Shown here piece after piece: positions 10,430 through 20,660 of a stretch of 64,000 nt of DNA. The stretch comes from Charina bottae. Taxonomy: Eukaryota > Chordata > Lepidosauria > Squamata > Charinaidae. Position 1 is the first letter of the stretch, and every line of letters starts with the position of its first letter. The notes below the pieces were generated by a model. The model saw only the letters and a list, made by a program, of their open reading frames with translations, ran no database searches and was not told the DNA's origin. The DNA lies in NCBI GenBank assembly GCA_023362775.1, contig JALMGJ010000002.1, positions 54,716,914-54,780,913 on the forward strand. Reading direction: 5' to 3'. The position numbers and the translations under genes were made by a program.

Positions 10430-10730
10430 ATTTATTTGTGTGTTTATTTACTAAGGCTTATATGCTGCTTCAATCAGATAATGATTCTAAGTGGTTTACA
10501 TTCCCCATTATAGTAATGTTAAAATGCAATTAAATCAAAATTATCAAACTGATGAAATAGCATAGCAACAACATCATAATTCATCATACATTCATACCTA
10601 TCATAATAGGTACTTCTGCAGGATCCCCTAAATGTTCACTGCTTGCCAAAAGTCCTCTGGAAAAGCCAGTTCTTGATTGCCTCCTGGAACAACAGCAAGA
10701 ACAAGGCCACACATATATTTTGGGGTGCTA
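10430..10730 (-). mobile_element. CR1/L2-group LINE 3' end, decayed
   Basis: GTTTATTTACTAAGGCTTAT, ATGCTGCTTCAATC and GTGGTTTACA match the reverse complement of a LINE 3' tail. GCCAGTTCTTGATTGCCTCC and GGAACAACAGCAAGAAC fit the upstream 3' untranslated region of that family. It is diverged and truncated. Confidence 0.55.
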
Positions 10731-11302
10731 TGGAAATGGTTCATCCTCGTGATCCCTGATGACAACATTCCTTAGGGGCCAGCATCTGCCTTCCTACTCG
10801 ATCCTGCTGGATGCCACATGGAGAAGCAATCTTGCAGAAGAATTTGAAGCTTCTTGCCCTATTAAGTCTCTCTTTTTCTCTATCACACATACATATAGCA
10901 TACATACAGAATCACGTGGGGAGTCACAGCCTCAACACAGCTGTCTTGAAAATGTGTGCATGTGAATAAATGTATGTCTATACTGCACTACCTCACCTTG
11001 GTCATCTGCCTCACCCGTAGGGACAACAGTGATCTTGTCTGCATAAGGATTGCCTTGAAGTGGAGTGAAGGAGAGACTTCAGTTCACTGCCCTTCTGTGA
11101 TACTAATGCTTTCCTTCTTCCGGCAGCAAGGAATCAGGGATCTGTTTCTTACAGCCAAGAAGAAATGGATGGCAGAAAAAGTGGATGGAGCTTCCAAGTC
11201 TTTAATAGAACCAGCAAGGAATGCATATGGTCGCAGGCAAGGCTGGCATGTTTTTAGCTTCACTGGTCATCAGGGAGCTATCAGGTTGACTCATCAGCAG
11301 TG
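10731..11302. other. Unannotated sequence
   Basis: No gene or repeat recognised. The open frame at 10956-11345 runs into the neighbouring hAT-type element and has no recognisable domain. Confidence 0.45.
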
Positions 11303-11310
11303 TCCTACGG

Positions 11311-11565
11311 TAGGGGTCCCCAACCTGTGGGCTGTGGCCCACTAGTGGGCCGTGACCTGTTAGGAAGTGGGCTGCGGGGCTCCCTCCTGCAAACCTCGCC
11401 CCCCGGTGCGCGTGATTACCCTGCCCCCGGTGCACGCGATTGGCTCCCACCTGCAACCCCTGGTGCACGTGATTGGCTCCCGCCTGCAAAACCCGCCCCC
11501 CCCGGTCCATGGAAAATTTTTCTTCCACGACCGGTCCCTGGTGCCAGAAAGGTTGGGGACCGCTG
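11311..11565. mobile_element. Non-autonomous hAT-type element, family A
   Basis: The 255-bp element has termini TAGGGGTCCCCAACC and GGTTGGGGACCGCTG. The first base is probably a mutated C. It is flanked by TCCTACGG (11303-11310) and TCCTACAG (11566-11573), an 8-bp TSD with one mismatch. Its interior holds short GC-rich repeats of the GTGCACGCGATTGGCTCC type. The same family occurs at 26146-26380. Confidence 0.9.
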
Positions 11566-11758
11566 TCCTACAGGGATTAGGACTGAAAAGAGGAGGAAAG
11601 AAACTTTCCAAAGACATTGTTTGGCAGACTGGACATGTGCCAATGCCTCAGCAGGTGGTAGCACTTGGATGAGCTTGCCTGGACAAAGAAGCTAAACAGA
11701 GTTAGGTCTGGTACTTGGATGGGAAACCTCCAGGGACTACCAGGGTGATAGGATAGCC

Positions 11759-11893
11759 CAGTGTTTCTCAACCTTGGCAGCTTTCAAATGGGTGGACTCC
11801 AACTCCCAGAAATCCCCAGCCAGCCAGGCTGGCTGGAGAATTTTGGGAGTTGGAGTCCACCCATCTGAAAGCTGCCAAGGTTGAGAAATACTG
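11759..11893. mobile_element. Palindromic hAT-type MITE, family B
   Basis: This 135-bp near-perfect hairpin begins CAGTGTTTCTCAACCTTGGC and ends GCCAAGGTTGAGAAATACTG. The flanking octamers GGATAGCC and GGCTAGAC agree at six of eight positions, as expected of an aged hAT TSD. Family members recur at 25656-25789 and 61409-61520. Confidence 0.88.
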
Positions 11894-12749
11894 GGCTAGA
11901 CTGAGAAGTCAAAAAGCATTCCAGAAGAAGGAAGTGGCAAACCACTTCTTGTCCTCTTGTCAGGAAACCCCTGCATGGACACATCCATAAAGTCACTAGG
12001 AGTCAAGCTTGCAATAAGAGAAAGAAGTATAAATAATCAAAACTTATTGCCAGTATTGTCTGCCAGTAAACTTGGTTGAGTTTGTGACAACAGTAATATA
12101 GTATCTAGCCCGCTAGACTTCTGTTGGCTACTTTTTTTATTGCCTTCCATTTTTTCAAGCATCAAGATCATCTCCAATTACTCTTGCCTTCTCATTATAT
12201 ATTTATAATTTATTTAGGCTTTAGTTTCATTATTACTGCTTCTAATGAACAGCCTGATTTTACTTCATCTTGTATTGAATTATTACTTCTTCTTGCAGTC
12301 CAAAAAGTTGTCAGCAATTTTCTCCAGCACCACTATTCAAAAAGCATCAGTTTTTCTTCATTCAGCCTTTCTGATGGTTCAGCTTTCACACCTATATGTT
12401 TCAACTGGTGTAACCACAGTCTTGACAATATATATATCTGCTCTGTAATATTGCGCTGTAATAATTTGTCTAAATCTGTCATAGTTGTTCTCCCAAGTAG
12501 CAGAATTCTCTTTATTTCATGGTATAGCTACCATCCCTGTGAATTTTTGAGCCTAGGAAGATTAAGTCTATTACTAATGCAACTTCTTTTCTGCCTATTT
12601 GCATTGAATTGGGATTGCTCATTAATATCCTCTTAAGTGATTTTTTTTAATATTCAGCAGATCAGCTGTTGTACTCTCTTTTTTCACCTTCAGCAAGAGA
12701 TCCCTGAAGTTATTCAGCATATCTGAAGTTGTTGATGTTTCTCCCAGCA

Positions 12750-12905
12750 ATAATTCTAATAATTCTAATAATTCTAATTCTAATTCTAATTCTAATTCTA
12801 ATTCTAATTCTAATTCTAATTCTAATTCTAATTCTAATTCTAATTCTAATTCTAATTCTAATTCTAATTCTAATTCTAATTCATTCCAATTCTAATTCCA
12901 ATTTC
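12750..12905. repeat. (TAATTC)n hexamer microsatellite
   Basis: About 24 units, almost uninterrupted, within the decayed BovB copy. The right edge degrades to CATTCCAATTC variants. Confidence 0.97.
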
Positions 12906-13155
12906 TATTTCTTTTAGTGATACATTCTGCATACAAATTAAATAAATAAGGCGATGGTATGCAATCTTGCTGCACTCCTTTCCCATTTATTTGCTCCATG
13001 TTTCATTCTAACTGTTGTTTCCTGATCATCACACCAATTCTCCTCTAGGCAGATGTGATAGCCTGGTGTTGCCATTCAAGGTAGGCAAGGTCAGGAAACA
13101 GATGCAATAGGAATTCCAGGAATGCTATTTTGTTGTAGGGTAGAATAAGTGAATA

Positions 13156-13352
13156 TATGTATAAAATAATAAAATAAAATAAAATAATAAAATTAAAAAA
13201 TAATAAAATAAAATAAAATAAATAAAATAAAATAAAATAAAATAAAATAAAATAAAATAAAATAAAATAAAATAAAATAAAATAATAGAATAAAATAAAA
13301 TAAAATAAAATAAAATAAATAATAAAATAAATAAATAAATAAATAAATAAAA
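13156..13352. repeat. (TAAAA)n microsatellite
   Basis: About 200 bases of TAAAA pentamers with occasional TAAA units, directly 5' of the truncated Sauria SINE. The Phe/Leu/Tyr-rich open frame on the minus strand is an artefact of this repeat. Confidence 0.95.
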
Positions 13353-13357
13353 AAGTA

Positions 13358-13606
13358 GAATAAGAGTGAGCTCCCGCCCTCACCCCAGCTCTTGCCAACC
13401 TAGCAATTCGAAAGCATGCAAATGCAAGTAGATAAATAGGTACCACTTTGGTGGGATGGTAACAGCATTCCGCACGCGTCATGCTGGCCACATGACCGTG
13501 GAAGCGTCTTCGGACAATGCTGGCTCTTCGGCTAACAAACGGAGATGAGCACCGGCCCCTAGAGTCGGATGACTGTGTAGGGGAACGTTTACCTTTAGAG
13601 TAACAG
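13358..13606 (+). mobile_element. Sauria SINE, 5'-truncated
   Basis: It starts within the body (GAGCTCCCGC) and runs through CAACCTAGCAATTCGAAAGC, GCCACATGACC and GAGATGAGCACCGGCCC to a tail GGGGAACGTTTACCTTTAG. The tRNA-like head is missing. Confidence 0.92.
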
Positions 13607-14290
13607 ACCCTAGAAAGCTTGTCAGAATTTCTCTACTCCATCTTACACCAAACAAAATCAAGATGGTGTCATTTTGAGTTTCTTCTCATGCTTTCCTCTT
13701 TCTCAGGATCTTTTCTGAAACACTTTGATCATTCCTTCCCCCTTTCCAATTCTTTCACATCTGGTACATCCATGTTTTTAAGAGCTATCCACAATTTCTT
13801 CACAGTCAAAAGCCTTTGTAAAATCAATATAGCAAAATAGATGTCTTTTTCTATTTTCCACCAGATGTTAGCAATGTTATTAGATGTTAGCAGAACGGCC
13901 CCTGCCTCTTCTGAGTATAGCTGGTACATCTGCTGTACTCCTTTCATGTACAGCAAAATCTTAAGCACTATCTTAGTAGCAAGTGAGATAAGGACAACTG
14001 TTTGGTAGTTTGAGCGTTCTTTAGCATTGTCCTTTTTGATACTGGAATATAAACTGATTTTTTCCAGTGTCTTGGTCACTGCTGTGATTTCCATATCTGC
14101 TTACAAACTGCAAATGGCATTTAACTGCCCATTGCTTTGCAAGGTTTTAAATAGTTTGGCTTTGGCTGGTATTTCATCAGCTCCTTCAGCAATACTTTCT
14201 AGGACCCATTTAACTTTACTTTCCAGAATGTCTGGCTCTGGTTCAGTGATCAGACTTTGTTTGATCCAGGATAGATTATGATAATTAAAC

Positions 14291-14729
14291 CTTAATTGCA
14301 ATTTTAATTTGACGTTGCACAGCAGTAGTGTGGAGTTGCTGAAATTTCAGGAAATTTAATGTATGCCATGGAAAATTAGCTGAGCAGGTGACCTGTATTG
14401 CTCTGTCCCCAGCCCAGCAGTTCTTTGGATTTGGAACTATGACCACACAGTATGAGTACTTAAGGCTTTATTCCAGACCAGTATAAGAAAATAACATATA
14501 ACATGAAACAACAATCAGAGAATACCCAGGAATACTGAAGAATACAGTAAGACAAAAAAAGACAAATACCCCTTCTGACAGTCAGGGAACCCCAAAGTGA
14601 TGATGGTGGGTGGACCTCTTCAAAGCCAGCAAGCATGCACTCTCCCAGGTAGGCCTATGTCAAAGTTCCATCCCATGGGAAATTTGACTAGCTTATATAG
14701 GCTCTGAACCACCATAACTCACAACCCTT
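14291..14729. other. Unannotated sequence
   Basis: No gene or repeat recognised. Confidence 0.45.
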
Positions 14730-15290
14730 TTCAATGATTTCATCTCACTGGAGTTTGCCAAGGACAAATTCATTTCATCTTGTGCTTGGAATGCTTTGTC
14801 ATTGCCTCTTTACTCTTATCAGAATCCTTTACAATTGGAATTGGATGCAGGCAAGATGCAGCCCTCAGGGACATTTGACTAAAAAGATATCCATTCAATG
14901 CAGAGTGAGACAGGATTGTATTTGGTCCCATTTTTGTCTAATTTTTATGTTAATTCTCTGATTTCAACCTTCCATGAAGTTGACTTTCATTCTCCAAAGA
15001 TAGTTTGTAAACCTGTCCCAGCTCTACTATATGCAGATGATATGGTAATTCTCCCTTCCCCCCTCCCCCCTCTCTTTTTAAACCAAAACTGGCTTATGTA
15101 CAGCTTTTAGAAGGTCTGCACTATTCTATCAGGAGGAAGACACTGAAATTAATTATTTAAAAGTGAAAAATCTTGTTTTCTAAAAATTTCACAAGGAATA
15201 TAATTGGCAAATTAATGGGAAACAAATTGAGGAGACCAAGCTTTACAAATATTTGGGTGTTGTCTAACTGGTATAACACATGAACGCATG
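14730..15290 (+). pseudogene. Decayed LINE reverse-transcriptase fragment
   Basis: The frame at 14898-15110 reads VPFLSNFYVNSLISTFHEVDF and PALLYADDMVIL, the RT block that contains the catalytic YADD. Downstream, in other frames, an INGKQIEETKLYKYLGVV-like stretch follows. It belongs to the same LINE group as the copy at 22.4-24.8 kb, which has LLYADDAVIL and INGHRIEQVISFKYL at the equivalent places. It is broken by stops and frameshifts and lacks the endonuclease. The clade is not assigned. Confidence 0.75.
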
Positions 15291-15894
15291 AAGTCCAGAA
15301 GAGCATGACAGCACTCCTGAATTTATTTATTTATGTGTGTGTGTGAGTGTGCTCACTCTTTAGAGCATCCATCCTCCATTCTTGGCTTGCTCTCTCTTTA
15401 ACAGCCTGAACATATGACTCATACAGAATGTTGTGTATCTCTTCTTGTCTTGGATTGAACTTAGCATCAAAGAGCAGATTTGAACATGAATGCATTATTG
15501 TTCATTTACACTTAATAATAATGTATTTTTAAATGTCAAGAATGTATACAATGTTGGACTGTTCCCTTTATAAGATGACAAACCTGAACAATACAAAAGA
15601 GGCTCAGGCTTGGTTCCAACATTGTGCTCCAAGTTTAATAAATTACTGTATGTTTTATCAAGATGGAAACAAATGTTGAGAGAGTAAGAAAATTTAAGTA
15701 TGAGAGGTGAAACGAAAGGCGGTTGTGAAAGAGGGTTGAAGTTGTACTTAATTTTATAATATAATTTAAAGGTTGTCTTTTATGTAATGTATTGTTTTTG
15801 TTATGTTAGTTATTGTTTTTTCTATGTATTATTATTTTGTAAAAGAATAAAGATAAAAAAAAGGAAACAAATGTTGAGTCCAGATTTATGTATT
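15291..15894 (+). other. Probable 3' remainder of the LINE fragment
   Basis: Protein is no longer readable, but AATAAAG followed by an A-rich run at about 15846-15863 could be the polyadenylated end of the LINE above. A short GT-rich tract lies near 15333-15352. Confidence 0.35.
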
Positions 15895-16190
15895 ATAATT
15901 TAATTTATTTTTATTTATTTATTATTAAATTTATACGCTGCCCATCTCACCATAAAAGTGACTCTGGGCGGCTTACAAAAAAAAGCTATAAAACCATTAT
16001 AAAAATAGAAAAAATACAAAACATAGAAAATAAAAGAGGGAAACTAAAAGGTGGAGAGAGCGTCTTAAGCCACCAACCACCCCCAGGGCTGCCTATCACT
16101 CTTGCCAAGCTAGTTGGCAGAGTCAGCTCCCCAGAGAAAGTAGCAACAGAAAGCTGACAGTTCAAAACAGCAGATTCAACGTGTAGGAAA
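15895..16190 (-). mobile_element. CR1/L2-group LINE 3' end
   Basis: A (TTTA)n run followed by ACGCTGCCCATCTCACC and GTGACTCTGGGCGGCTTACA is the family tail. The following ~200 bases, ending around AGAGTCAGCTCCCC, are plausible 3' untranslated region. Confidence 0.7.
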
Positions 16191-16725
16191 ATGCTAAAAT
16201 CTTCAAATTTAGTACAAAAATAATAACAGGGAGATGATTACATACTCTCAACCTTCCTTAATATTTAGATGGAAAACAAGCCAAAACCTAAAAAGATTTT
16301 TTTAAAAAAATCCCCAAAATAACGATAAACGCCAAGAGAGCCAGCTTCTCCTTGCTGTAGCGAGCCTCACTCAGATTATGCGTACTTAAAAGAAATATAA
16401 ATAGGGGGATTTAGAAATGGGGTGGCCATCTTAGTGTCCCTTTAAAACTACAGCACGGCTTGGAAATGGTGACATCCCAGCCTCCCAGCAGCTCTTACCA
16501 GTTGAGTGCAAATGCTGTTTACGATCTTCTGGCTGCAAGCCGCTGTCCTGGAGGGCAAATGGGATGATTCCGAGCATCTTCCTTTCCCAGTAAAACGCTC
16601 TTGGGCTTTAGGAAAAACCTGCCTGAGCCCCCAAAAGACTGCCACATTGTCAGTTCTGCCCGCGTAGCCCACGAGCACAGCTGTTCAGTCCGCCATATCC
16701 TAACTGGAAGTCCCCCAAAATTGTA
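16191..16725. other. Unannotated sequence
   Basis: Moderate GC, no readable protein and no recognised repeat. Confidence 0.4.
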
Positions 16726-16805
16726 TTTTTATTTATTTATTTATTTTTCACATTTATATGGCCACCCATCTCACACAAGGCGACTCTGGGCGGTGCACAA
16801 CAATG
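16726..16805 (-). mobile_element. CR1/L2-group LINE 3' tail
   Basis: (TTTA)n then CCACCCATCTCACACAAGGC and GACTCTGGGCGGTGCACAAC. Only the terminal tail is left. Confidence 0.7.
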
Positions 16806-17347
16806 CCAAAGATCTTTCTTTTTATTGTTCTTTCTCTTTCATGGTTCCTTCTTTATTTACCATGGTGGCATCCTAGGTGGTTCTGTAACTTATTTAATCT
16901 ATGAAATCACTATTTTCAAGTTATTAGGAGATTTAATTTTCTTGGTTGCTGATTTAGCTTCCTTTCAAACAATCATGGTTAGGAGTTTCTTCTTTGAAAC
17001 ATGTGATTATACAGGTAGTCCTTGTTGAATGATCATTCATTCAGCAACCATTTGAAGCTTTGATGGTGTTGAACAAGGGGTACTTATGACAGACCCTTGT
17101 AGTTGTGGCCATCACAGCATCCCTGCCATCACGTGATCGCCGTTTGCAACCTTCACTGCCAGCTTCCAACAAGAAAAGTCAATGGGGAAGCAAGCAGGAG
17201 GTTGCAAATGGCGATCATGTGACCATGGGATGCTGCAACCACGTGGGATTCACCTAATGATGGCAACTGGGACTTCCGGAACTGCTTTCATAAGTCAGCA
17301 TGGTCACGTGTGGTTATGCCTTATGACCATGTTACTTCGCAATGGAG

Positions 17348-17349
17348 TT

Positions 17350-17384
<35 letters not shown>

Positions 17385-17818
17385 TTTTCTATCCTGCCTT
17401 TATTATTTTTTTAAATAACTCAAGGCGGTGAACATACCTAATACTCCTTCCTCCTCCTATTTTCCCCACAACAACAATCCTGTGAGGTGAGTTGGGCTGA
17501 GAGTGAGTGACTGGCCCAAGGTCACCCAGCCGGCTTTTATGTCTAAGGCAGGACTAGAACTCTCAGGCTCCTGGTTTGCCATTGACTCCTTCCTAGGGCT
17601 GAGAGACAGGGACTGGCCCAAGGTCACCCAGCCAGCTTTCATGCCTAAGGCAGGACTAGAACTCTCAGGCTCCTGGTTTGCCATTGACTCCTTCCTAGGG
17701 CTGAGAGACAGTGACTGGCCCAAGGTCACCCAGCCAGCTTTCATGCCTGAGGCGGGACTAGAACTCATGGTCTCCTGGTTTCTAGACTGTTGCGTTAACC
17801 ACTAGACCAAACTGGCTC
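17348..17818 (-). mobile_element. tRNA/MIR-like SINE with triplicated body
   Basis: Same family as the copy at 8216-8460, preceded on its tail side by a (TTTA)n run. The head-side half has been tandemly triplicated, which lengthens the element from about 240 to about 430 bases, excluding the (TTTA)n. It interrupts the Tigger-like element. Confidence 0.85.
17494..17795. repeat. Three tandem copies of a 102-bp SINE segment
   Basis: Units start at 17494, 17596 and 17698, each with GGGCTGAGAG. The first two end GACTCCTTCCTA and the third continues into the normal SINE head. Units 1 and 2 share a GCCATTGACTCCTTCCTA junction absent from ordinary copies. As 102 is divisible by three, a repetitive 34-residue open frame results on each strand; it is not a gene. 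Confidence 0.95.
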
Positions 17819-17862
17819 TGAGTTGCCAGTCCCAAATACCATAGTTAAGCAAGGACTACTTG

Positions 17863-18654
17863 TACTGGATTTTTTGTTGACTTTCTGCGTAGGATCTACT
17901 GATAACTCTGTGGTCATTGTTCCTGGTTTGCTCAGCGAAACATCTGACATCAGAGCCTTGCAGGAGTAAATTCTGTCTTTTCACTACTCAATATTGAAAA
18001 TATATATTAGATACAATCATACAAATGGAAGATGTATTTTCAAATAAGCAAGAATGATATTCCAAGGACAATAGAATCCTGTTCACATCCTATAGTCTCA
18101 TTAGCATTCTAGCCAATAAATTGAAGCCCCTCACTTCCAGCATAGTTCTGTTAATCTGTCCACAATATTCAATTTCCTTACACTGATATGGCTGATTTAT
18201 TGGGCCTCTTTTCTCTTTTAATGGCAGGAGCTGCAGAATAACCCCATAAATTTTATTTTCTCAGCTTTGATACTCAAAGTTATTAATATCCCGAAAAGAT
18301 CCTTAGCTTTTATCACAACTGGAAATGGGCTCTGCCTTGTCTAATGGTATTACTTATAATTACTACAGGCAATATTAATATTGTGTTTATGATTAACAGG
18401 GAAAAAATAAACACATTATTTTTAAATATAATAACTGGTAGTGGTTTGTGGTGTTCATTATGATTCTTGGGAGATACAGAAGGATTTCTAGACACTGAGA
18501 TAAGAAGCCATCTTAGATGAAATTGAGAAGTCACCAAAGCAGAGCAAAGGACTAGAACTGTGCATTGGACTTGGACAAAGCACATATTCTGAGGCAGATC
18601 AGGGTAATTTAGCTTGCTTGTTTCTGAATTCTAGTCTTCTATGAAGCATGAGGC
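17863..18654. other. Unannotated sequence
   Basis: No gene or repeat recognised. Confidence 0.45.
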
Positions 18655-19550
18655 CAAGTGCAATTTCACATTTTCATAAATGACTTAGGTAAAGGGATAG
18701 AAGGGATGCTCATCAAATCTGTAGATATCACAAAGTGGGGGGGGGAGATTGCTAACACCTCAAAAGACAGGCTCAAGTTTCAAAAGGATATTGATAGACT
18801 TCAACATTACTATCCAACAAAATGGAGTTTCATAGTGAAAAATGTACAGTTCTGCCCTTAGGTAGGAAAAAAAAACACAGATGCACGGTACAAGGTAGGT
18901 AGTATCTGGCTCAGCAGTAGTAGTTGTGAGAAAGATCTAGGTATCCTAGTAGACCACAGATTGAGCATGAGCTAGCAATGTGCTGCAGCTGCCAAAAGAA
19001 CTAATGCAATCTTCAGCTACATCAACAGAGATAGTGTCAAAATCATAAGAAGTATTAGTTCCACTCTGTGCTGCATTAGTCAGATGCACCTGGAATACTG
19101 TGTCCACTTCCAGTCATAACAATACAAAAAAGATGCAGAGGAGCTGGAAAGAGTGCAGAGAAGAGCAACAAAGATGGGGCGGGGGTGGGCGGGCAGAAGG
19201 GCGGCTTGGAGGCTAAATCCTATGAAGAACCATTAAAGGAATTCAATATGTTTAGCCTAAAGAAGAGAAGGCTGATAGCAGTTGATAGCAGTTTTCAAAT
19301 ACTTGAAGGGCTGACCCAGGGAAGAGGATGTGTATTTATTCTAGATTGTTCTTGGAACAAGAACTGACAGGTGGAAGCTTTAAAGAGCGAGATCAAAACA
19401 ATTTGCCCTCTGGAGTAATAGATGCTACATTGCTGGAGATTTTCAAGCAAAGATTGAATAGCCACTTGTTTGGGTTGGTATGAGGATTTCTACCCTGGGC
19501 AGGGAATTGACTAGAAGATCTCCAAGGTACCTTCCAACCCAATGATTCTA
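18655..19550 (+). pseudogene. CR1 LINE, 3' part of ORF2 plus 3' untranslated region
   Basis: The frame near 18658 reads FINDLGKGIEG, the block just before the CR1 catalytic motif, although the FADDT motif itself is decayed. KDLGILVDHRLSMS and LERVQRRATKM-like stretches follow in other frames. The 3' untranslated region (GGAGGCTAAATCCTATGAAG, TAGCCTAAAGAAGAGAAGGC) ends in the CR1 terminus CCAACCCAATGATTCTAG at about 19533-19550. It is 5'-truncated and broken by stops and frameshifts. Confidence 0.88.
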
Positions 19551-20305
19551 GTCATTCAGGAACCATGGCATACTGATAATGCCATCATCATAGCACACAA
19601 ACAAACTAAAACCCTCCAAAACATCTTAAGTAAATGAAAAGACCCAGTAGTTCAAGAAGAAAAAACAGGACTAATCTACAACATTCAGTGTAAGGACTGT
19701 AACAGCCACTATGTAAGACAGACAGGTAGAAGACTAGCAGAGCACACCCATAAACACCACCTAGCAGTCAGAAGACACAATGAAAACTCCTTCATCTCAC
19801 AACACATGGACAGACTCAACCATACTTTCAACTGGGAAACTGAGCATCCTAGACCAAGCTAAATCAAAAAACGCTAGGGAATTCCTGGAAGCTTGGCACT
19901 CAGACACATCAGCCATCAATAGACATATAGAGATAAAGCACATTTACTGTCAGGGAGATAACTGGTGAAAAAGGAGGGGGCTTCCTCCAGGGGGATAAAT
20001 GCATGTGCAGTACTGAATCGCTTTGCCTTTCTCCCAAGAGGCTGAAGAAGGCACCACCCTAATTTCTTGGGCCTTTTCTCTGAGCATCACTAGTTCATTT
20101 TAGTTTAGCTGGATTCTGTCTAGCAGAGTAGAACAATAAAACACTAGAGCCTTTACATCAAGTCTCAGCGTGTTCCTTCACTGGAAGTCAGGACATCTAC
20201 ACACCATTCAAAAGAGACAATAAAAAGATCTAAGAAGGAAACAAAAAGGTCAGAACACATCCTCTCCAGCAGCCAACACCCAGAGAAGCAGGGATTAACA
20301 CCAGA

Positions 20306-20505
20306 CAATCAAGCAGACAGCAATACCCTAATCAAGGAACTACCAAGGAGACAAACAATCAAGCAGACAACAATACCCTAATCAAGGAACTACCAAGGAG
20401 ACAAACAATCAAGCAGACAACAATGCCCTAATCAAAGGACTACCAAGGAGACAAACAATCAAGCAGACAACAAGGAACCTAATCAAGGAACTACCAAGGA
20501 GAAAA
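20306..20505. repeat. 50-bp minisatellite, four copies
   Basis: Units begin CAATCAAGCAGACAACAATA and end CTACCAAGGAGACAAA, starting at 20306, 20356, 20406 and 20456. The first two are almost identical; the fourth is the most diverged. The array lies between the GIY-YIG remnant and the PLE end. Confidence 0.95.
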
Positions 20506-20578
20506 CCACACCCCCGCCAACACTGGCAGGGCAAGCTACTGTATATAAACAGGGAGCAAAACCCCACACTCACTAGCA

Positions 20579-20610
20579 CTAATGATGTTACCTTAGTTGG
20601 GTAGTGAAAC
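20579..20610 (+). ncRNA. Degenerate hammerhead-like core at PLE end
   Basis: CTAATGA, then a short hairpin (TTACC ... GGTAG), then GAAAC occupies the position of the hammerhead cores in the other PLE ends of this window. The invariant G of CUGANGA is A here, so self-cleavage is unlikely. Confidence 0.4.
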
Positions 20611-20660
20611 GTCTGCAAGCAAACAACCAAGCTCAGAGAGCACCAAGGACTCCACAGTTC

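Larger units (their letters stand above)
12120..14290 (-). pseudogene. Decayed BovB LINE copy with nested insertions
   Basis: Segments 12240-13040 and 13640-14290 align by eye, in order and on the same strand, with the intact BovB at 4207-7401. For example, 'ttctccagcaccactattcaa' matches its 'ttctccagcaccacagctcg', and 'cacagtcaaaagcctttg' matches 'cacacaatcaaaggcttt'. The coding frame is destroyed by many stops and indels. A (TAATTC)n array (12750-12905) and a (TAAAA)n tract with a Sauria SINE fragment (13156-13606) interrupt it. It is therefore much older than the intact copy and shows two ages of BovB in one window. Confidence 0.85.
17012..17862. mobile_element. Tigger-like (Tc1/mariner) non-autonomous element, split by a SINE
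   Basis: The left end CAGGTAGTCCTTGTTGAATG (17012) and right end TTAAGCAAGGACTACTTG (to 17862) are inverted termini, flanked by TA on both sides (17010-17011 and 17863-17864). The interior has GATCATGTGACCATGGGATG. There is no transposase. A SINE at 17348-17818 is nested in it and is therefore younger. Half copies of the same family lie at 35598-35773 and 40089-40300. The Tigger assignment rests on the CAGGT termini and TA target. Confidence 0.8.
19590..20640 (+). pseudogene. Penelope-like element 3' part with GIY-YIG endonuclease remnant
   Basis: Around 19669-19830 translation gives GLIYNIQCKDCNSHYVRQTGRRLAEHTHKH, a PLE-type GIY-YIG nuclease in which the first tyrosine is kept and the YVG turn is altered to YVR. 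It continues with ENSFISQHMDRLNHTFNWE. Stops follow soon after. The tail holds a 50-bp minisatellite and the PLE end GTGAAACGTCTGCAAGC ... GAGCACCAAGGACTCCACAG near 20600-20660. The reverse transcriptase half is missing. PLE nucleases cut DNA to prime insertion; this copy is dead. Confidence 0.85.

Noticed and set aside
13045..13491. Phe/Leu/Tyr-rich 148-residue frame resembling a membrane protein
   Set aside because: It is the translation of the (TAAAA)n microsatellite.
17503..17805. Repetitive 100-residue frame with DWPKVTQPAFM repeats
   Set aside because: It is generated by the 102-bp triplication of a SINE body; the period is divisible by three.
20306..20505. Regular repeat units considered as a CRISPR array
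   Set aside because: The units are directly tandem without spacers, and the setting is a vertebrate PLE tail.
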